From Catonia carolina (taxonomy: Eukaryota > Arthropoda > Insecta > Hemiptera > Achilidae), in contig JAQMRL010000001.1 in assembly GCA_035578175.1 (NCBI GenBank), positions 184,337,283-184,401,282 of the forward strand: a stretch of DNA of 64,000 bases. The letters are read 5' to 3'. The notes under the pieces are model-generated. The model had not been told where the DNA came from, ran no database searches, and saw only the letters and a program-made list of their open reading frames with translations. Each line of letters opens with the position of its first letter. Position 1 is the first letter of the stretch. The position numbers and the translations under genes were made by a program. Positions 35,612 through 46,912 of this stretch are shown here, in pieces.

Positions 35612-35930
35612 TATGCGGCCTTAATATGCATTTTACGATAAAAAAAGTATATAATAAAAGTTTTAGGAAATTAAAAGATGTACAACGTTTATTTTAAGCA
35701 TTTTTCTCTGCAGAGCCTAGTTTAGCGTGAAAGAGTGATTTTTCGTATTTTTAAGCCAAACTGAGGGTTGATTTTCATTTTGTATCATTCACTCATGATT
35801 AAAATAAGGTTATGTTTTTTGAGGTTAGTTTTTTGTTTATTTCTAATGTTTCATAACTAATATTAGGTTATATTTTTCATTATTTGCATTGGCAAGAGAA
35901 AGTTGTGTGAGTGTTTCACACCAGATTTTT
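35612..35930 (+). repeat. Repeat A copy 5 (right half)
   Basis: Matches the right ~320 bp of the family with the intact end GGCAAGAGAAAGTTGTGTGA, hairpin and CCAGATTTTT. The left half is absent. Confidence 0.75.
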
Positions 35931-35987
35931 AATTTTATTTTAGTCGCATCAACATATGGCTTATTACGGTTTTTGCCTACTTAAGGA

Positions 35988-36415
35988 CGTATCATATTAG
36001 GACCGTAACCGTACCAACACATGCAAATAAATATTTTTCGTATAGATTAGCAACTGAGAACACCCATTAGACCGTTCCGTCATCGGCCAACAACGTAGCG
36101 TGTCATGCCGTTCAATCAACAATTTGCCGCCCAGGCTATTTTGTAGGTGACAGCACGCTCCGTGCATGACACACGTCGTTGCCAAACCACGTTGTTGCCG
36201 CGTATGCTCCGCGTTGCTATCTCGTTCTGACACAAGACTGCATAGTTCTTTGCTTGCCAATAGAAGAGGACTGAACGACTACCAAACGGAGTAAGGTTAT
36301 CATATGCGTTGTATACGGTTATAGAACGCTGTTTCTCCGTTGCAGCGGGCATAGTAGTGATCGGAGTGTTATGTTCATGCCCGACACGGTTCTAATACGG
36401 TCATGGTATGATACG
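35988..36415. mobile_element. GC-rich non-autonomous element with inverted ends
   Basis: The left end CGTATCATATTAGGACCGTA and the reversed right end CGTATCATACCATGACCGTA are inverted repeats; after a few bases both also contain ACCGT. The ~430-bp interior is conspicuously more GC-rich than its surroundings. The two minus-strand ORFs (35997-36260 and 36116-36352) have no recognisable domain and overlap, so coding is doubtful. No target duplication was identified, so the superfamily is unassigned. Confidence 0.55.
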
Positions 36416-36454
36416 TTTTAGTGGGTAAAGACCTTTAACGAGCACTTCGGGTAA

Positions 36455-36568
36455 AAGAACGGTGGGTTTGAACTATATAGTAATAATTCTCCAGACCCTC
36501 ACCGGGAATCGAACCTGGAACCTCCGCTTTTCAGCGTGGCACGCTAACCATTGACCACAGAGGCGGCC
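36455..36568 (-). mobile_element. tRNA-headed SINE, family 1 (duplication unit 1)
   Basis: On the minus strand the head is GGCCGCCTCTGTGGTCAATG. It has a good B box (GGTTCGATTCC) and the body motif AACCCACCGTTC. It is very similar to the copy in unit 2. Confidence 0.8.
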
Positions 36569-36719
36569 TGAATTAATTTTATTCACAAAATATTCAGTTT
36601 ATTAAAAAAATGTAAATATGGCAGCATATAAAAGCTTTTTCAATAAATTTACTTTGTTTGGTAGTCTATTATTTATTATTTCAGATTTTTTAAATACCTT
36701 TAACGAGCAATTTTGGTAA

Positions 36720-36833
36720 AGGAACGGTGGGTTTAAACTATATAGCAATATTTCTCCAGACCCTCGCCGGGAATTGAACCTGGGAGCTCCGCTTTTTAGC
36801 GTAGCACGCTAAACATTGATCACAGAGGCGGCC
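36720..36833 (-). mobile_element. tRNA-headed SINE, family 1 (duplication unit 2)
   Basis: The counterpart of the unit 1 SINE, with the head GGCCGCCTCTGTGATCAATG and a B box mutated to GGTTCAATTCC. Confidence 0.8.
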
Positions 36834-36859
36834 TGAAATAATTTTATTCACAAAATATT

Positions 36860-37066
36860 TTTCTTTTTTTTTGGTTTTACATCTGACTGTTTTACAATTC
36901 AACAAAATGATTATGCTAATATAAAATAGGTTATGCTAATTCAGACAGTAGATAAAGATGATAATGAAAATGAGTGATGAAAAAATGCCAGATCTAACCG
37001 GGAATCGAACCCGGGACCCCGGCGTAGAAGCTAGTTACGCTAACCACTACGCCAACTGGCCGGCTG
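36860..37066 (-). mobile_element. tRNA-headed SINE, family 2 (inserted in duplication unit 2)
   Basis: On the minus strand the head is GGCCAGTTGGCGTAGTGGTT with a perfect B box GGTTCGATTCC. It is followed by GGTTAGATCTGGCATTTTTT, CATCACTCATTTTC and a tail ending AGTCAGATGTAAAACC. It is flanked by CAAAATATT (36851-36859) and CAAATATT (37067-37074). The uninterrupted site exists in unit 1 (36577-36587), which confirms the insertion and its boundaries. Confidence 0.85.
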
Positions 37067-37275
37067 CAAATATTCAGTTTATTAAATATGATAATACAAA
37101 ACTCACGTGTTACCAGACTATTAGGTTATAAGGTTAAGAGGACTGAACGACTACCAAACGGGTACGATTTTTCAAAAAAGAACATGAACATAGTAATTAT
37201 TTTTGATTACATTTATAAAAGCTTCTTCAATAAATTTACTTTGTTTAGTATTATTTATTATTTCAGATCTTTGCA

Positions 37276-38110
37276 CGTCTAAATCTATTATTTTATGTGA
37301 AAAATTTACAATAACTTAAGTACAACATTCATTACAACTTTTTTGTTAAATATTATTTCTCATAAAAACAAGAAAACCTGTAGATTAAAAGGAAACATTA
37401 AGGGCTAAAATGATTTGTTACACAACAGGGAAAGGTAATTAGATCATTTAGAAGCAATCGTGAGGATCAAGATAAACAGGCGATGCCGTGGAATTTAAGC
37501 AATGAAATAAGATTATCTTGATGAAGTAATAAAGTATGAGTAGATGACAGGATTGAGATTGATAGTTATAAAACACAATAACATCTTAGGAAGAATGTAA
37601 GTTAAGTGAGATACTTGGTTTATCAGAATGAATAAAAATAAATTAACAATTAATTTACCTTGGATTTAATGTAACTAATATAAAACAATTCATGGTTTAA
37701 TAAAAATCATTTAGATCGTCCTAGAAAATGCAGTCACAAAATAGTATTTCACGTTGCAGCAACGACTGAGTGATTAATTTAGATTAACAATACCATCGGA
37801 AGGAGAAATGTTAGATTATTTTCCCGTTGTGATAAAAATATTAAATTTCATCCGATTAATGGCTAAGAAAAATTGGCTCTTCTTAATACCTAATTATTGA
37901 TCTTCACATTGTATATTTTATGAAGAAGCCTTTAGGTTTCTTTAGTTGGGTAGATTTAAGGATAATATCAACATAAGTTACCCGGTAATTCCTATCGAAC
38001 AAATTTCGAATATCTGTTAGATCTTTGAACTATGGTAAATCCCTAATAGTGGACAAAAAGAATAGTTAGAAATCTTCTACTAAAGTTAGTTTGTTCTTCT
38101 ATCAGTCATG
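37276..38110. other. AT-rich intergenic stretch
   Basis: Nothing recognisable. Confidence 0.45.
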
Positions 38111-38520
38111 TTATTAAGTTGTTGTTGTTTAGATCATCAGCCGAAAGGCTGGTTTGAACCTGTAGAGGTTTTACTAAGTAAAACGAGGAGTGAGGTGGTT
38201 TACCATGCCTTCCTCAATGAATGGAAAAGTACGCTTATCAGGATGCCGGGCCCTCTGAAAAGCACATATTTTCCTTTCTGCAAATGACACCTTCACTTCA
38301 TTCACCACAGGGTCTGGCTGTATAAGGAAATTCATTACTTTCACAGGAGACAACTCTGATTAGTGTCATTTACACCTCTACCTCTTCTGTTCTTAAATGA
38401 TTCAGTTATTTAATTGGCTGACCGTGTGATCAGAAACAGAACTATTTATTTTAGCCCTGCAACTAACAGAGTGCAAATAATTTGACACGCCACTTGTCTG
38501 TTATGGGTAGTTTATTAAGT
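38111..38520 (-). mobile_element. SINE-C copy 3, full length with TSD
   Basis: The element spans 38120-38511 on the minus strand with TTATTAAGT on both sides (38111-38119 and 38512-38520). The minus-strand 3' end has the hairpin CAGCCTTTCGGCTG and a CTAAACAACAACAAC tail. The 5' end reads CCCATAACAGACA. Confidence 0.85.
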
Positions 38521-38601
38521 ATAGAACTATAAATCATAATATTATAGTAAAATTTCATTGCTATGACTGAATTTTTTATTTTTGTTTCATTTATTTTAAT
38601 T

Positions 38602-38738
38602 GTGATGCCTACATAAACCTTTCCTTGTGCGTAGGTAATGATGTGAGGCGATATACAGATGAATAAGTGCCATTACCTGACCGGGAATCAAACCCGGGCG
38701 TAGAAGCCGGTTGCGCTATCCACTATACCACGGGCCGA
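38602..38738 (-). mobile_element. tRNA-headed SINE, family 2
   Basis: The minus-strand head GGCCCGTGGTATAGTGGATA has a ~10-bp deletion before the B box (GGTTTGATTCC). It is followed by CGGTCAGGTAATGG and a tail of the CATCATTACCTACGCACAAG type, ending GTAGGCATC. This tail variant differs from the GTGTGCAAAA variant of the copies at 36.9, 48.8 and 50.1 kb. Confidence 0.75.
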
Positions 38739-41279
38739 GCATTATCTAAGCCAGGATAATAGTAAGGGAAACTTTACTGTATTTGCTTATATTCAATTGG
38801 TGAGTGAAACCTCCGTCTTAAAATTGCTCTTTTATGTTTGTACACATTTAGAAAAAGATATGATATTTTATAGCCTAATATTTTTACAAATTTTCACAAT
38901 TTTTATATTTATCTTTATTTTTACCATTTATGAAACTAGATGCAGCATCATAAAAGTTTTTTCTGAAGCTTTCCAAACTTTTCTTACCTTAGGGGTGAAA
39001 CTAAAGATCCTTCAACGGAATCCTGTCACCCGGCACCTTTTTAATACGTTGAGCCCAACATTTTTTACAGTTAAAATTGTCTGTATAACCCTTCCATTTT
39101 TTTAGGTCATTCCAAGTGTTACTTCTTTGATTTCCCTGTCACAGAGAGCAATTCATTAATTATTTTAAAACAACGGCTTACAAAATTAATTTAATTAACA
39201 CCACGTATTTCAATAAAATTCAGATTTTGTAAAGTTCTCATTGTTTTCGATGAATGATAATTCGATAAAATTTTCTCAGAAATCAATTCTTTACCAATGC
39301 TATATTAAAAAAATTCATTGGCTTATTGCCAATTTAATAAATTATACGTCAAATACAAAAAGTGTGTTTCTCGATTCCAATTTTTTGTGTTGTACTTAAA
39401 CCTTTTTCGAAAACTCCAGAAGCTACAGTTATGGGACCTTTTCCACTCTTCAGATTAAAATCTATATATTCGAAAACCATGAAATGTACTCATTAATTGT
39501 GGCTCTAATGATTTCATTTTGGCTTCATTTCACTGAGGTAGCTGAAATCTGGGTAAAACAGATCTTTAGCTGTAACTCAATAATGAAGCGTTTTCGAACC
39601 TGTGTTTAAATGAGGTTCTTCTCATATTTGGCTCTAGAATCAGGTTCGGGACCTGAATCACTCGGGAAGATTGTCATGACGCATAAATTTTTCAATACCG
39701 AAAGATTTTCTCTTATTTGAAGGTTTATTGTCAAAATACTTTGACTACTTCAACTTATTTGGATACTACTGTACTCTTCTTATTGTTCTACAAATCTAAG
39801 GAAATATTTTTATTGTCATTATTAAAACATTTGGTAACTTAAAAAATGTGATAGAGAAGTATTTTTACCAGCTAAATTAGTCTTCTGACGAACAATATGG
39901 AATCCCTGAATTTTTTTAGCGTATGAACTCCACATGAGTAATTGAAGACTGAATGGATGACAATTGATACATAAATTCAAATTGTGAGGTCAAACAGTTT
40001 AAATTTCACAAGAAATCATCTCACTACTTTAGATAATTACGCACATGCACATCGTGTGCAAATGATAACCCTTTTGGTTTTGCCATTGTCGTTAAAAAAA
40101 CATAAGGGCCTGTGATTTTTCTATATACTTCCTACTTATTTTGTTTCTGTGAAATGTTTCATTTCGTCGTTGCCGACCCCCAACATTTGGTTCTAAAAGC
40201 ACACACTTAACAATAAATGTTATCCATTATAAAGTTGAACATCTAATAAAATTACTGTTTTTGCTATTACAAAATAGTTTTACCTATTTTGTGTAACATG
40301 TAAAAGGAAAAATAAACATCTGGCTTAATAATATATTTATAATTCAGTTTTATACCTTATATAATCTACTAAACATTTTATACGAAGTATATTTTAGCAA
40401 ATTTATTATTTTAGAGACCACATAACACATTAAAGTTATTATTTGTTTAATTAATTTTTGTTGTAAGTTAGTAGATGATTTTAAGTCGTTTAAGGATGGA
40501 ATAGTAATTTTTATATAATCAAATTATTTTTTCTCTAAAATAAATACATTGTTAATAAAAGTACAACTGGCATTGTGGTAATTTATTAAATGTGCGGTTA
40601 GTTAACAAAGGAAAACAATAAGTAATGGGAGAATTGTTATATTAAATTTTAAGAAAATTTATGTAATAGTAAATAAATAAAAACAATGCAATAAGTAAAA
40701 GCCTTTCTTTCTTAGGCCGAAGTTGAATTACTTTTGTGTTTAATTTAATAAAATATTTTATCTAAGTAAAATCAGTAGCAATATTCTTCCGCTTAATGAA
40801 ATACCATATTATAGAAATTAATATTTGTTTCACTGAATGAAAATCAAGCGTTACATCACAACTTAAAGAGCGTCTGTACCCGATTGTATTGTAGAATGTC
40901 TGTAAGGAATTATAATGTACAAGTAATGCAATTTATTTCCACTATTATATTCAGTACAGCTTACTCATATATTACTGTATTATGTTCAGTTATAATGTTA
41001 TCTTTTGTTCACATAATACACGGCATTTTGACCTCTCAGTTTCTAAAAATAGAGATAAATTTGATTAGCTTAAAAATATCCGTTATGTGTATTTTTATTT
41101 TAATCGTCCTACAGATGTACTTAGCAAAATTTTCAACATGTTTAACAATAGAGAAATTGCATAACTTGAAGTAAGTTTCTGCTGATGAGGCTACAAATTC
41201 TGATACTTTCTTTAGAAAATCAGAGCAAATAGAGCAAATATCAAAATGCTTAAAATTTTAAACCTGTATCACAACTTAT
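38739..41279. other. AT-rich intergenic stretch
   Basis: About 2.5 kb without a recognised element. ORFs at 38797-39105 and 40884-41174 are low-complexity hydrophobic frames expected in AT-rich DNA. Confidence 0.4.
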
Positions 41280-41697
41280 AATTTTTTTAACTGCCCATAA
41301 CAGACAGGTGGAGTATCAAATTATTTACACTCAATCTGTTCGTTACCGGGCTAAAAAAAATAGTTCTGTTTTTTATCACATGGTCAGCCAATTAAATGAC
41401 TGAATCATTTAAGAACAGAAAAGGTAGACGTGTAAAAGACACTACGCAGAGTTATCTCCTCTGAAAGTAATGAATTTCATTACACAACCAGAACCTGTGG
41501 TAAATTAAGTGAAGGTGTCATTTGCAAAGTGGAAAATATGTGCTTTTCAGAGGGCCCGGCATGCTGATAAGCGTACTTTTCCACTCAGTGAGGAAGGCAA
41601 TTGTAAACCACCCCACTCCTCGTTTTACTTGGTAAAATCTCTACAGGTTCAAACCAGCCTTTCGGCTGATAACCTAAACAACACAATCTTTTTAACT
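41280..41697 (+). mobile_element. SINE-C copy 4, full length with TSD
   Basis: The element (about 41291-41682) is flanked by AATTTTTTTAACT (41280-41292) and AATCTTTTTAACT (41685-41697), one mismatch. It has the 5' CTGCCCATAACAGACAGG, the central GAGGGCCCGGCATGCTGATA, and a 3' hairpin with CTAAACAAC. The ORF at 41509-41718 is the chance frame through the SINE that recurs in the copy at 47.3 kb. Confidence 0.88.
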
Positions 41698-43866
41698 ACT
41701 AACTATTACAAGTACTAGTTCTAGTTATGAACTTATTAACGACAACGTTAACAAATTTAAAGGATTGTAAGTTCTCCGTTCTATTCTTGGCTAGGGTTCA
41801 CACGTAACTATTACTACACCGCTATTTGGAACATAACTTACTCACAAAGCAGTTTAAGTTACTTAACGAAAAAGTATAACAATAAATATTTTTTTGTAAA
41901 AATACAACACAAAAAATAAAGCTTGAATATCTAAAAAGAACTCTATACATTTTTGGAATATTATCAGTTTTCTACATTTCCTTATCCAGAATTAGTTATG
42001 AACTGCTTTTTAGTTTCCTACTCTAAAATGTTTTTTAAAATCTTTAGTATTTCCTTTACAGAAATCCAGCCCATACAAATTACTCGGAGAACAGAATCAT
42101 TAACTTATTGTATTTTAAAAGTACTACTACATATAATATAAAATACAGGAACATTAAACAGTAAGAATCATTGTTAGAATTAAAATATTTGAACATTCCT
42201 GTTGATGTTACAAGAGTACCTAATCTTTCATCACAATGCACTTTTACTTCTTTAAAATATATTTTAAAGTATGTATCTGTTTTATTTATTTAATCTAAAA
42301 TTGCATGAGTGGTCGAGAAATTTATCAGATTTATAAAATATATGATTTTTTTTAGTTTCTTTCCAATAGTATGTCAAAAACCTAATCCAAAAATTTACAA
42401 CATGATGATATTGTTTATAATTTAGTTGTTTGAAGTGGTAAGTTCGAAATACTTTCTAGAATATGCACACATGAGGAAACCTTCAAGCCTGAAATTTAAA
42501 TTCAAAATCGGATTATAATTCCACCTTTGTAATTAAAACATGTGGGCGTATAGCAGTTTGTTCTATGATTGACTTTCCTCTATACGTATAAATTCGAAAG
42601 TCTTCACTAACTGATTCATTGATCATTAATACTCTAACTTCTCAATCACTTAGAGATTTAAAATTTGGTGCATTTTCCTTAGGTGTTTAACTGGAAAAAT
42701 GAAATAATTTACGTTTTTATCTCTTGGTAAAAAGTGTGTGACTACCGTAAAATAATACATAAGTAAATGATTTTTATACATTTCCGAAGAGATATAGATC
42801 TAAAAATTAGCATACTTATTCTTTACCTGAACCCTAGAAAACTGAAGTGTGTAGTGAAACTAGGAAATGAACAAATCAATTTATTTATGCACAACTCTAG
42901 GCTAAACTTTGCGCCGACGCTCAGCCCAGATGAAGATGATAGAGAAGCATATGATGCACACACGAATATCCTTTCTTTGCCGTTTGTTATTTTACTAATT
43001 ACCATTAGAAATACGGTAAATTGATAATAGGTTTTCTTTATTATACCCGAGAAAAGTGGATAGACTAAGTTACAGAAAGAAAAAATATTCAACTTAAAGA
43101 AATCATAATTTAATGATAGTGTAGGCTTATAGATTATTTAGTTACCAGGTTACGTAACACCATGCTTTACCAATTGGATTATCAAAATGTAATGAATATA
43201 AAATATGGAGTACCTTTTGAAATATCATGAAAGAAAGTAATAGCTACTTACAAATTATGCAAAAGTAACAATTAATGCAGCAATACCCGTACGGTTTGCT
43301 GAAACAACGCATTCTTAAATTGTATTATGATTTTTTTTATAACCGCATGGTTACTTTGGTATATCAATGGCAGTAACCACGGCGTGGGATGTAAGGTAAC
43401 AGTTGGTTCTCAGTAATGATGAATTTGACTCAAGACGGCTAATTAACTTGCATGAATTATTTAAAGCAAATCACCGTAATAAGGTATGTACAGTATATAA
43501 AAACAAATACATTTTAATGTACACACTTCATCAACATTATGAACGAAAACAACTGTGTAAGTTATTAATAATACTAAAAAGTGAACAAATATTTACCCAA
43601 TTCTGATTTAATTAGAACTATTATTATTAATTTAACGTTTATTTCCCACTCATAGATACACTTATTTCTATTAACACAAAACAAATTACGTAGATACACG
43701 ATATAATACGTCATAAATAATAATTACTTAAACGTAGGCCTTTGATCTAACTATGAATTGAATAATGTTTATAAAAATTTGTAAAGCTTATCAAAATTAA
43801 TAAACCGACGTGACCATAATTTGAAAAATTAAAAATTTCTTGAAAAAGTAGTAATTTCCTAAGTTC
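41698..43866. other. AT-rich intergenic stretch
   Basis: No element recognised. The overlapping opposite-strand ORFs at 42767-43092 show no family resemblance. Confidence 0.4.
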
Positions 43867-44210
43867 GTTGCAGGGCTAAAATAAATAGTTCTGTTTCTGA
43901 TCACACGGTCAGCCAATTAAGCGACTGAATCATTTAAGAACAGAGGAGGTAGAGGTGTAAAATACACTAATCAGAGTTATCTCCTTTAAAAGTAATGAAT
44001 TTCATTATACAGCCAGACCCTGTGGTGAATGAAGTGAACGTGTCATTTGCAAAGTGGAAAATATGTGCTTTTCAGAGGGCCCAGCATGCTGATAAGCATA
44101 CTTTTCCATTCAGTGATGAAGGCAATTGTAAACCACCTCACTCCTCGTTTTACTTAGTAAAACCTCTATAGGTTCAAACCAGCGTTTCGGCTGATGACCT
44201 AAACAACAAC
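43867..44210 (+). mobile_element. SINE-C copy 5, 5'-truncated
   Basis: It starts within the family at GTTGCAGGGCTAAAATAAAT, lacking the first ~50 bp, and continues to the 3' hairpin (CAGCGTTTCGGCTG, one arm mutated) and CTAAACAACAACAA. 5' truncation suggests target-primed reverse transcription. No TSD is evident. Confidence 0.8.
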
Positions 44211-45416
44211 AAAAATTTTTATAAAATATTATACTCGTATTATATTCAAAATCTTCTTGTCTTTCCTTCTCTCTATAACATTAGGACATCAGGGGTGCTA
44301 GTACGCGGCTCCTCCATCTCTCTTTATACCTCGCCATCACCTTCGTCTCTCTCACAGTTCTACTTCCTCTTATTCAGTTTCAGTATTCTGTTGTCGTAAA
44401 ACAGCCTCTGTCTGCCATACTGCTTTATTTCTTCTGTTCTTACCTCAATGAACTGTCTGATCTTCTTTTCTGAAACCGTTGATAAACTACTTCAACTGTC
44501 AAATTACAAAAACTCTTCTTCTTCTTCTTCTTCTTTTTCTTCTTGCTGTACCGTGTTATTTTTACAATTGAAATCCAATCGAATTTTTCTTACCTTACGA
44601 TAGTATATTTCTTTTAAATTTGTGTTACATATATTTTTCCAAGTTTATAATGAATTTCACCGAGAGTTTTGGCTGCATCAGATTCATGGTATATTTTTCA
44701 CAATTTTTATGTATGGGTTGTTTCACTATCATTATTACTCACCCTAAATTATGGCCTACACACATTACATTTACACTCTCGAAATTAATAAACAACTTAT
44801 AAATTAAAACTTTGTTAATTATATATTAGCTAACTTAAGTTACATACTAAAATTATTCTGTAAACACTTAAACTCTAATAATTTAGGATAAGTTTATGTC
44901 TTAACAGATTCTCCTCCTTGAGAATTGATGATACCTAGTTTGGTATTTATTTTAAATGGAATGGTTCAAATGAAAAAGAACGTTATAATGAAATTGGGCA
45001 GGAAGTTTACAATGAGGGCAACTTCGTCACGCAATTTAAATTAAAGTAAGCCTATGGTAGTTGATCCGTGTTTACTGCAATTTGTCCGCGGAACAAAGGT
45101 TCACAATAATTGCAGCGGCAAACTCAGTCAAATCAGTCAAATCGTATTTGTCCGACTAGTAAACAGAAGGCATTTTACAATGCAAATTTTTTTCTTATTT
45201 GTTTGTAGGTATCTCACAGCAAATGTTTTTAAATTTTCATTATCTGTAAAATCTTGTCTTCAAACTAATACTACTTTGTCTTCGCTAAATTCTCCGTTAC
45301 GGGTTTTCTACATAGAAAATTGATCTAACTCTATTCTAATTATTTCAACGCATCAATGAAACTTTAATCTTGAATCTTGCTTGATTTAAATCGTTATTCA
45401 ATAATTGAATTGAATT
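44211..45416. other. Intergenic stretch with (CTT)n microsatellite
   Basis: A (CTT)n run lies at about 44514-44546, which could be the tail of a decayed minus-strand LINE like those at 56.7 and 59.9 kb, but no body was recognised. The block 44240-44470 is less AT-rich and unassigned. Confidence 0.4.
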
Positions 45417-45570
45417 GGCCGCTTCTGTGGCCCAGTGGTAAGAGCGATGCACTGCATTGCACTACACAGCGGAAGTTCCTAGGTTTGATTACCGGCTTGG
45501 ACCAGGAAACTGTTACACGTTAAAATGTTCCGTCTCCGTACCGTAACACAAAGTAGTCACGTAACCAAAG
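45417..45570 (+). mobile_element. tRNA-headed SINE, family 1 (diverged)
   Basis: The head GGCCGCTTCTGTGGCCCAGT has a small CACTGCATTG duplication, a B-box-like GGTTTGATTACC, and the body CGTCTCCGTACCGTAAC/GTAGTCACGTAA. Confidence 0.65.
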
Positions 45571-45818
45571 GAGTAGATTCAATTTCAAGAAAAATTAAAA
45601 ATAATTTGAATTGCTGTTTCAGACAAAATTAATCCTTCTGAATTGATATGCACCAACAGGAATTTGGAAACTTCTTGAAAATTGTACTTATTCTTAATTA
45701 CTGAAGGGGTTTAGCTTAAAAACAATTCGAGGAAAGTTACTTTTGTCATCCGTTTCCAAAACTAAATGCATAAGCCTTTCCTTATTGTACTAATGATCTG
45801 AAGTAATAAAAAGATGAT

Positions 45819-45903
45819 AAAATGCCAGACCTGACCAGTATTGTAACCGAGACCGCTGGCATAGAAGCCAGTTGTGCAGACCACCATACCAACGGACGGG
45901 CCA
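45819..45903 (-). mobile_element. tRNA-headed SINE, family 2 (head, degenerate)
   Basis: The minus strand begins GGCCCGTCCGTTGGTATGGT and runs through TTCTATGCCAGCGGTC with a decayed B box to GGTCAGGTCTGGCATTTT. Confidence 0.65.
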
Positions 45904-46912
45904 CTTTAATTTTGTGTGTAGGTCTATTTCATGTATGGTGTATTGTGACCTTCACCGGATAGACAATTGAACAGCTTAGTGGATGAAGGTGCTATGTAAC
46001 AAAAATATAGTTTAGTGGAAATTGCTATGAAAGTACTAAGACCTATCCCTTCATGAAAATTTTGTCTTTACAATTGAAAGTTCTTAAAACTTTATTTGTC
46101 ATTGTCACTTTTTTATTAGATTTATCGAGCATCGACTACCATTGTCATATAACACCTTACGACACTTATTCTTACGCATACAACACTTTCAACTAAAAGT
46201 CTTTATTGTGCACTGTATCATATATAAATGGATTAACAGTAATTTTATAACACCAAATACTCGTAAAGATTTTTATGAGACATTTTTAAAGGTACACACA
46301 ATGCATATTAATGATGATGATATGTGTTCATTGCTACATTTAACTGTTATTACTCTGAAAAGATGCCTTTTAGGTTGTAGTGAATTCTGGTAGAAGAATT
46401 TTTCTTTTTTGTTTTACGTCTGACTGTTTTGCAATTGCTGTTGTTCTTAACATCTTAATCCTCTACAAACCTTAAAATTAAGATGTACATAGTCTGTTCG
46501 TCCCCTAGTATATCTGGAAACTGTAAATATAGGCCTACTGCTTTCTATGTCATCTACGTAACTAATTATCCACTTAACACCTTCAGCAATCACAAAAAAT
46601 AAATTTTTGAGAAAATGTTACATAACACCTTCATCCACTCAGCTCTTCAATTGTGTTTTGACTGGACGGTGCTTGTGTTTAAGTGGTCTTCACCGTTTGA
46701 CAATTAATTGTTTCCCTGCTGCCGCTAGTCTAATAAATTCTCTCTAACTTTTCTAGTGTAGAGTAGAATGTTCTATTGTTTATTTATTTCTCTAGATTGT
46801 TCTGTTATATTCTCTATCCTTCGAGAAAGTTCTATGATTATTTTATATACAAAGCGGCTGCCCCTTTATTGAGTTAACGTTGTAAGAGCAGTAATGAAGT
46901 GAGTGTGTTAAA

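Larger units (their letters stand above)
36431..37268. repeat. Tandem segmental duplication containing a SINE
   Basis: Unit 1 (36431-36690) and unit 2 (36696-37268) align in order. Each has the ACCTTTAACGAGCA start, a minus-strand family-1 SINE, the CACAAAATATT flank and the AATAAATTTACTTTGTTT end. Unit 2 is longer because a family-2 SINE (36860-37066) and a further ~120 bp (about 37088-37210) interrupt it. Flanks outside the SINE are also duplicated, so this is duplication and not two separate insertions. Confidence 0.75.

Noticed and set aside
36455..37066. Three tRNA-like heads in a row as a tRNA cluster or a CRISPR-like array
   Set aside because: Two are copies produced by segmental duplication and the third is another SINE. 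Repeats are not short, evenly spaced units, and the DNA is eukaryotic.
41509..41718. ORF similar to the one at 47292-47561 (shared AFQRARHADK), suggesting a conserved small protein
   Set aside because: The similarity is simply two copies of SINE-C read in the same frame; the other copies have stops or frameshifts.
44514..44546. CTT run as the tail of another minus-strand RTE insertion
   Set aside because: The sequence to the right has no recognisable LINE end and no flanking duplication was found.
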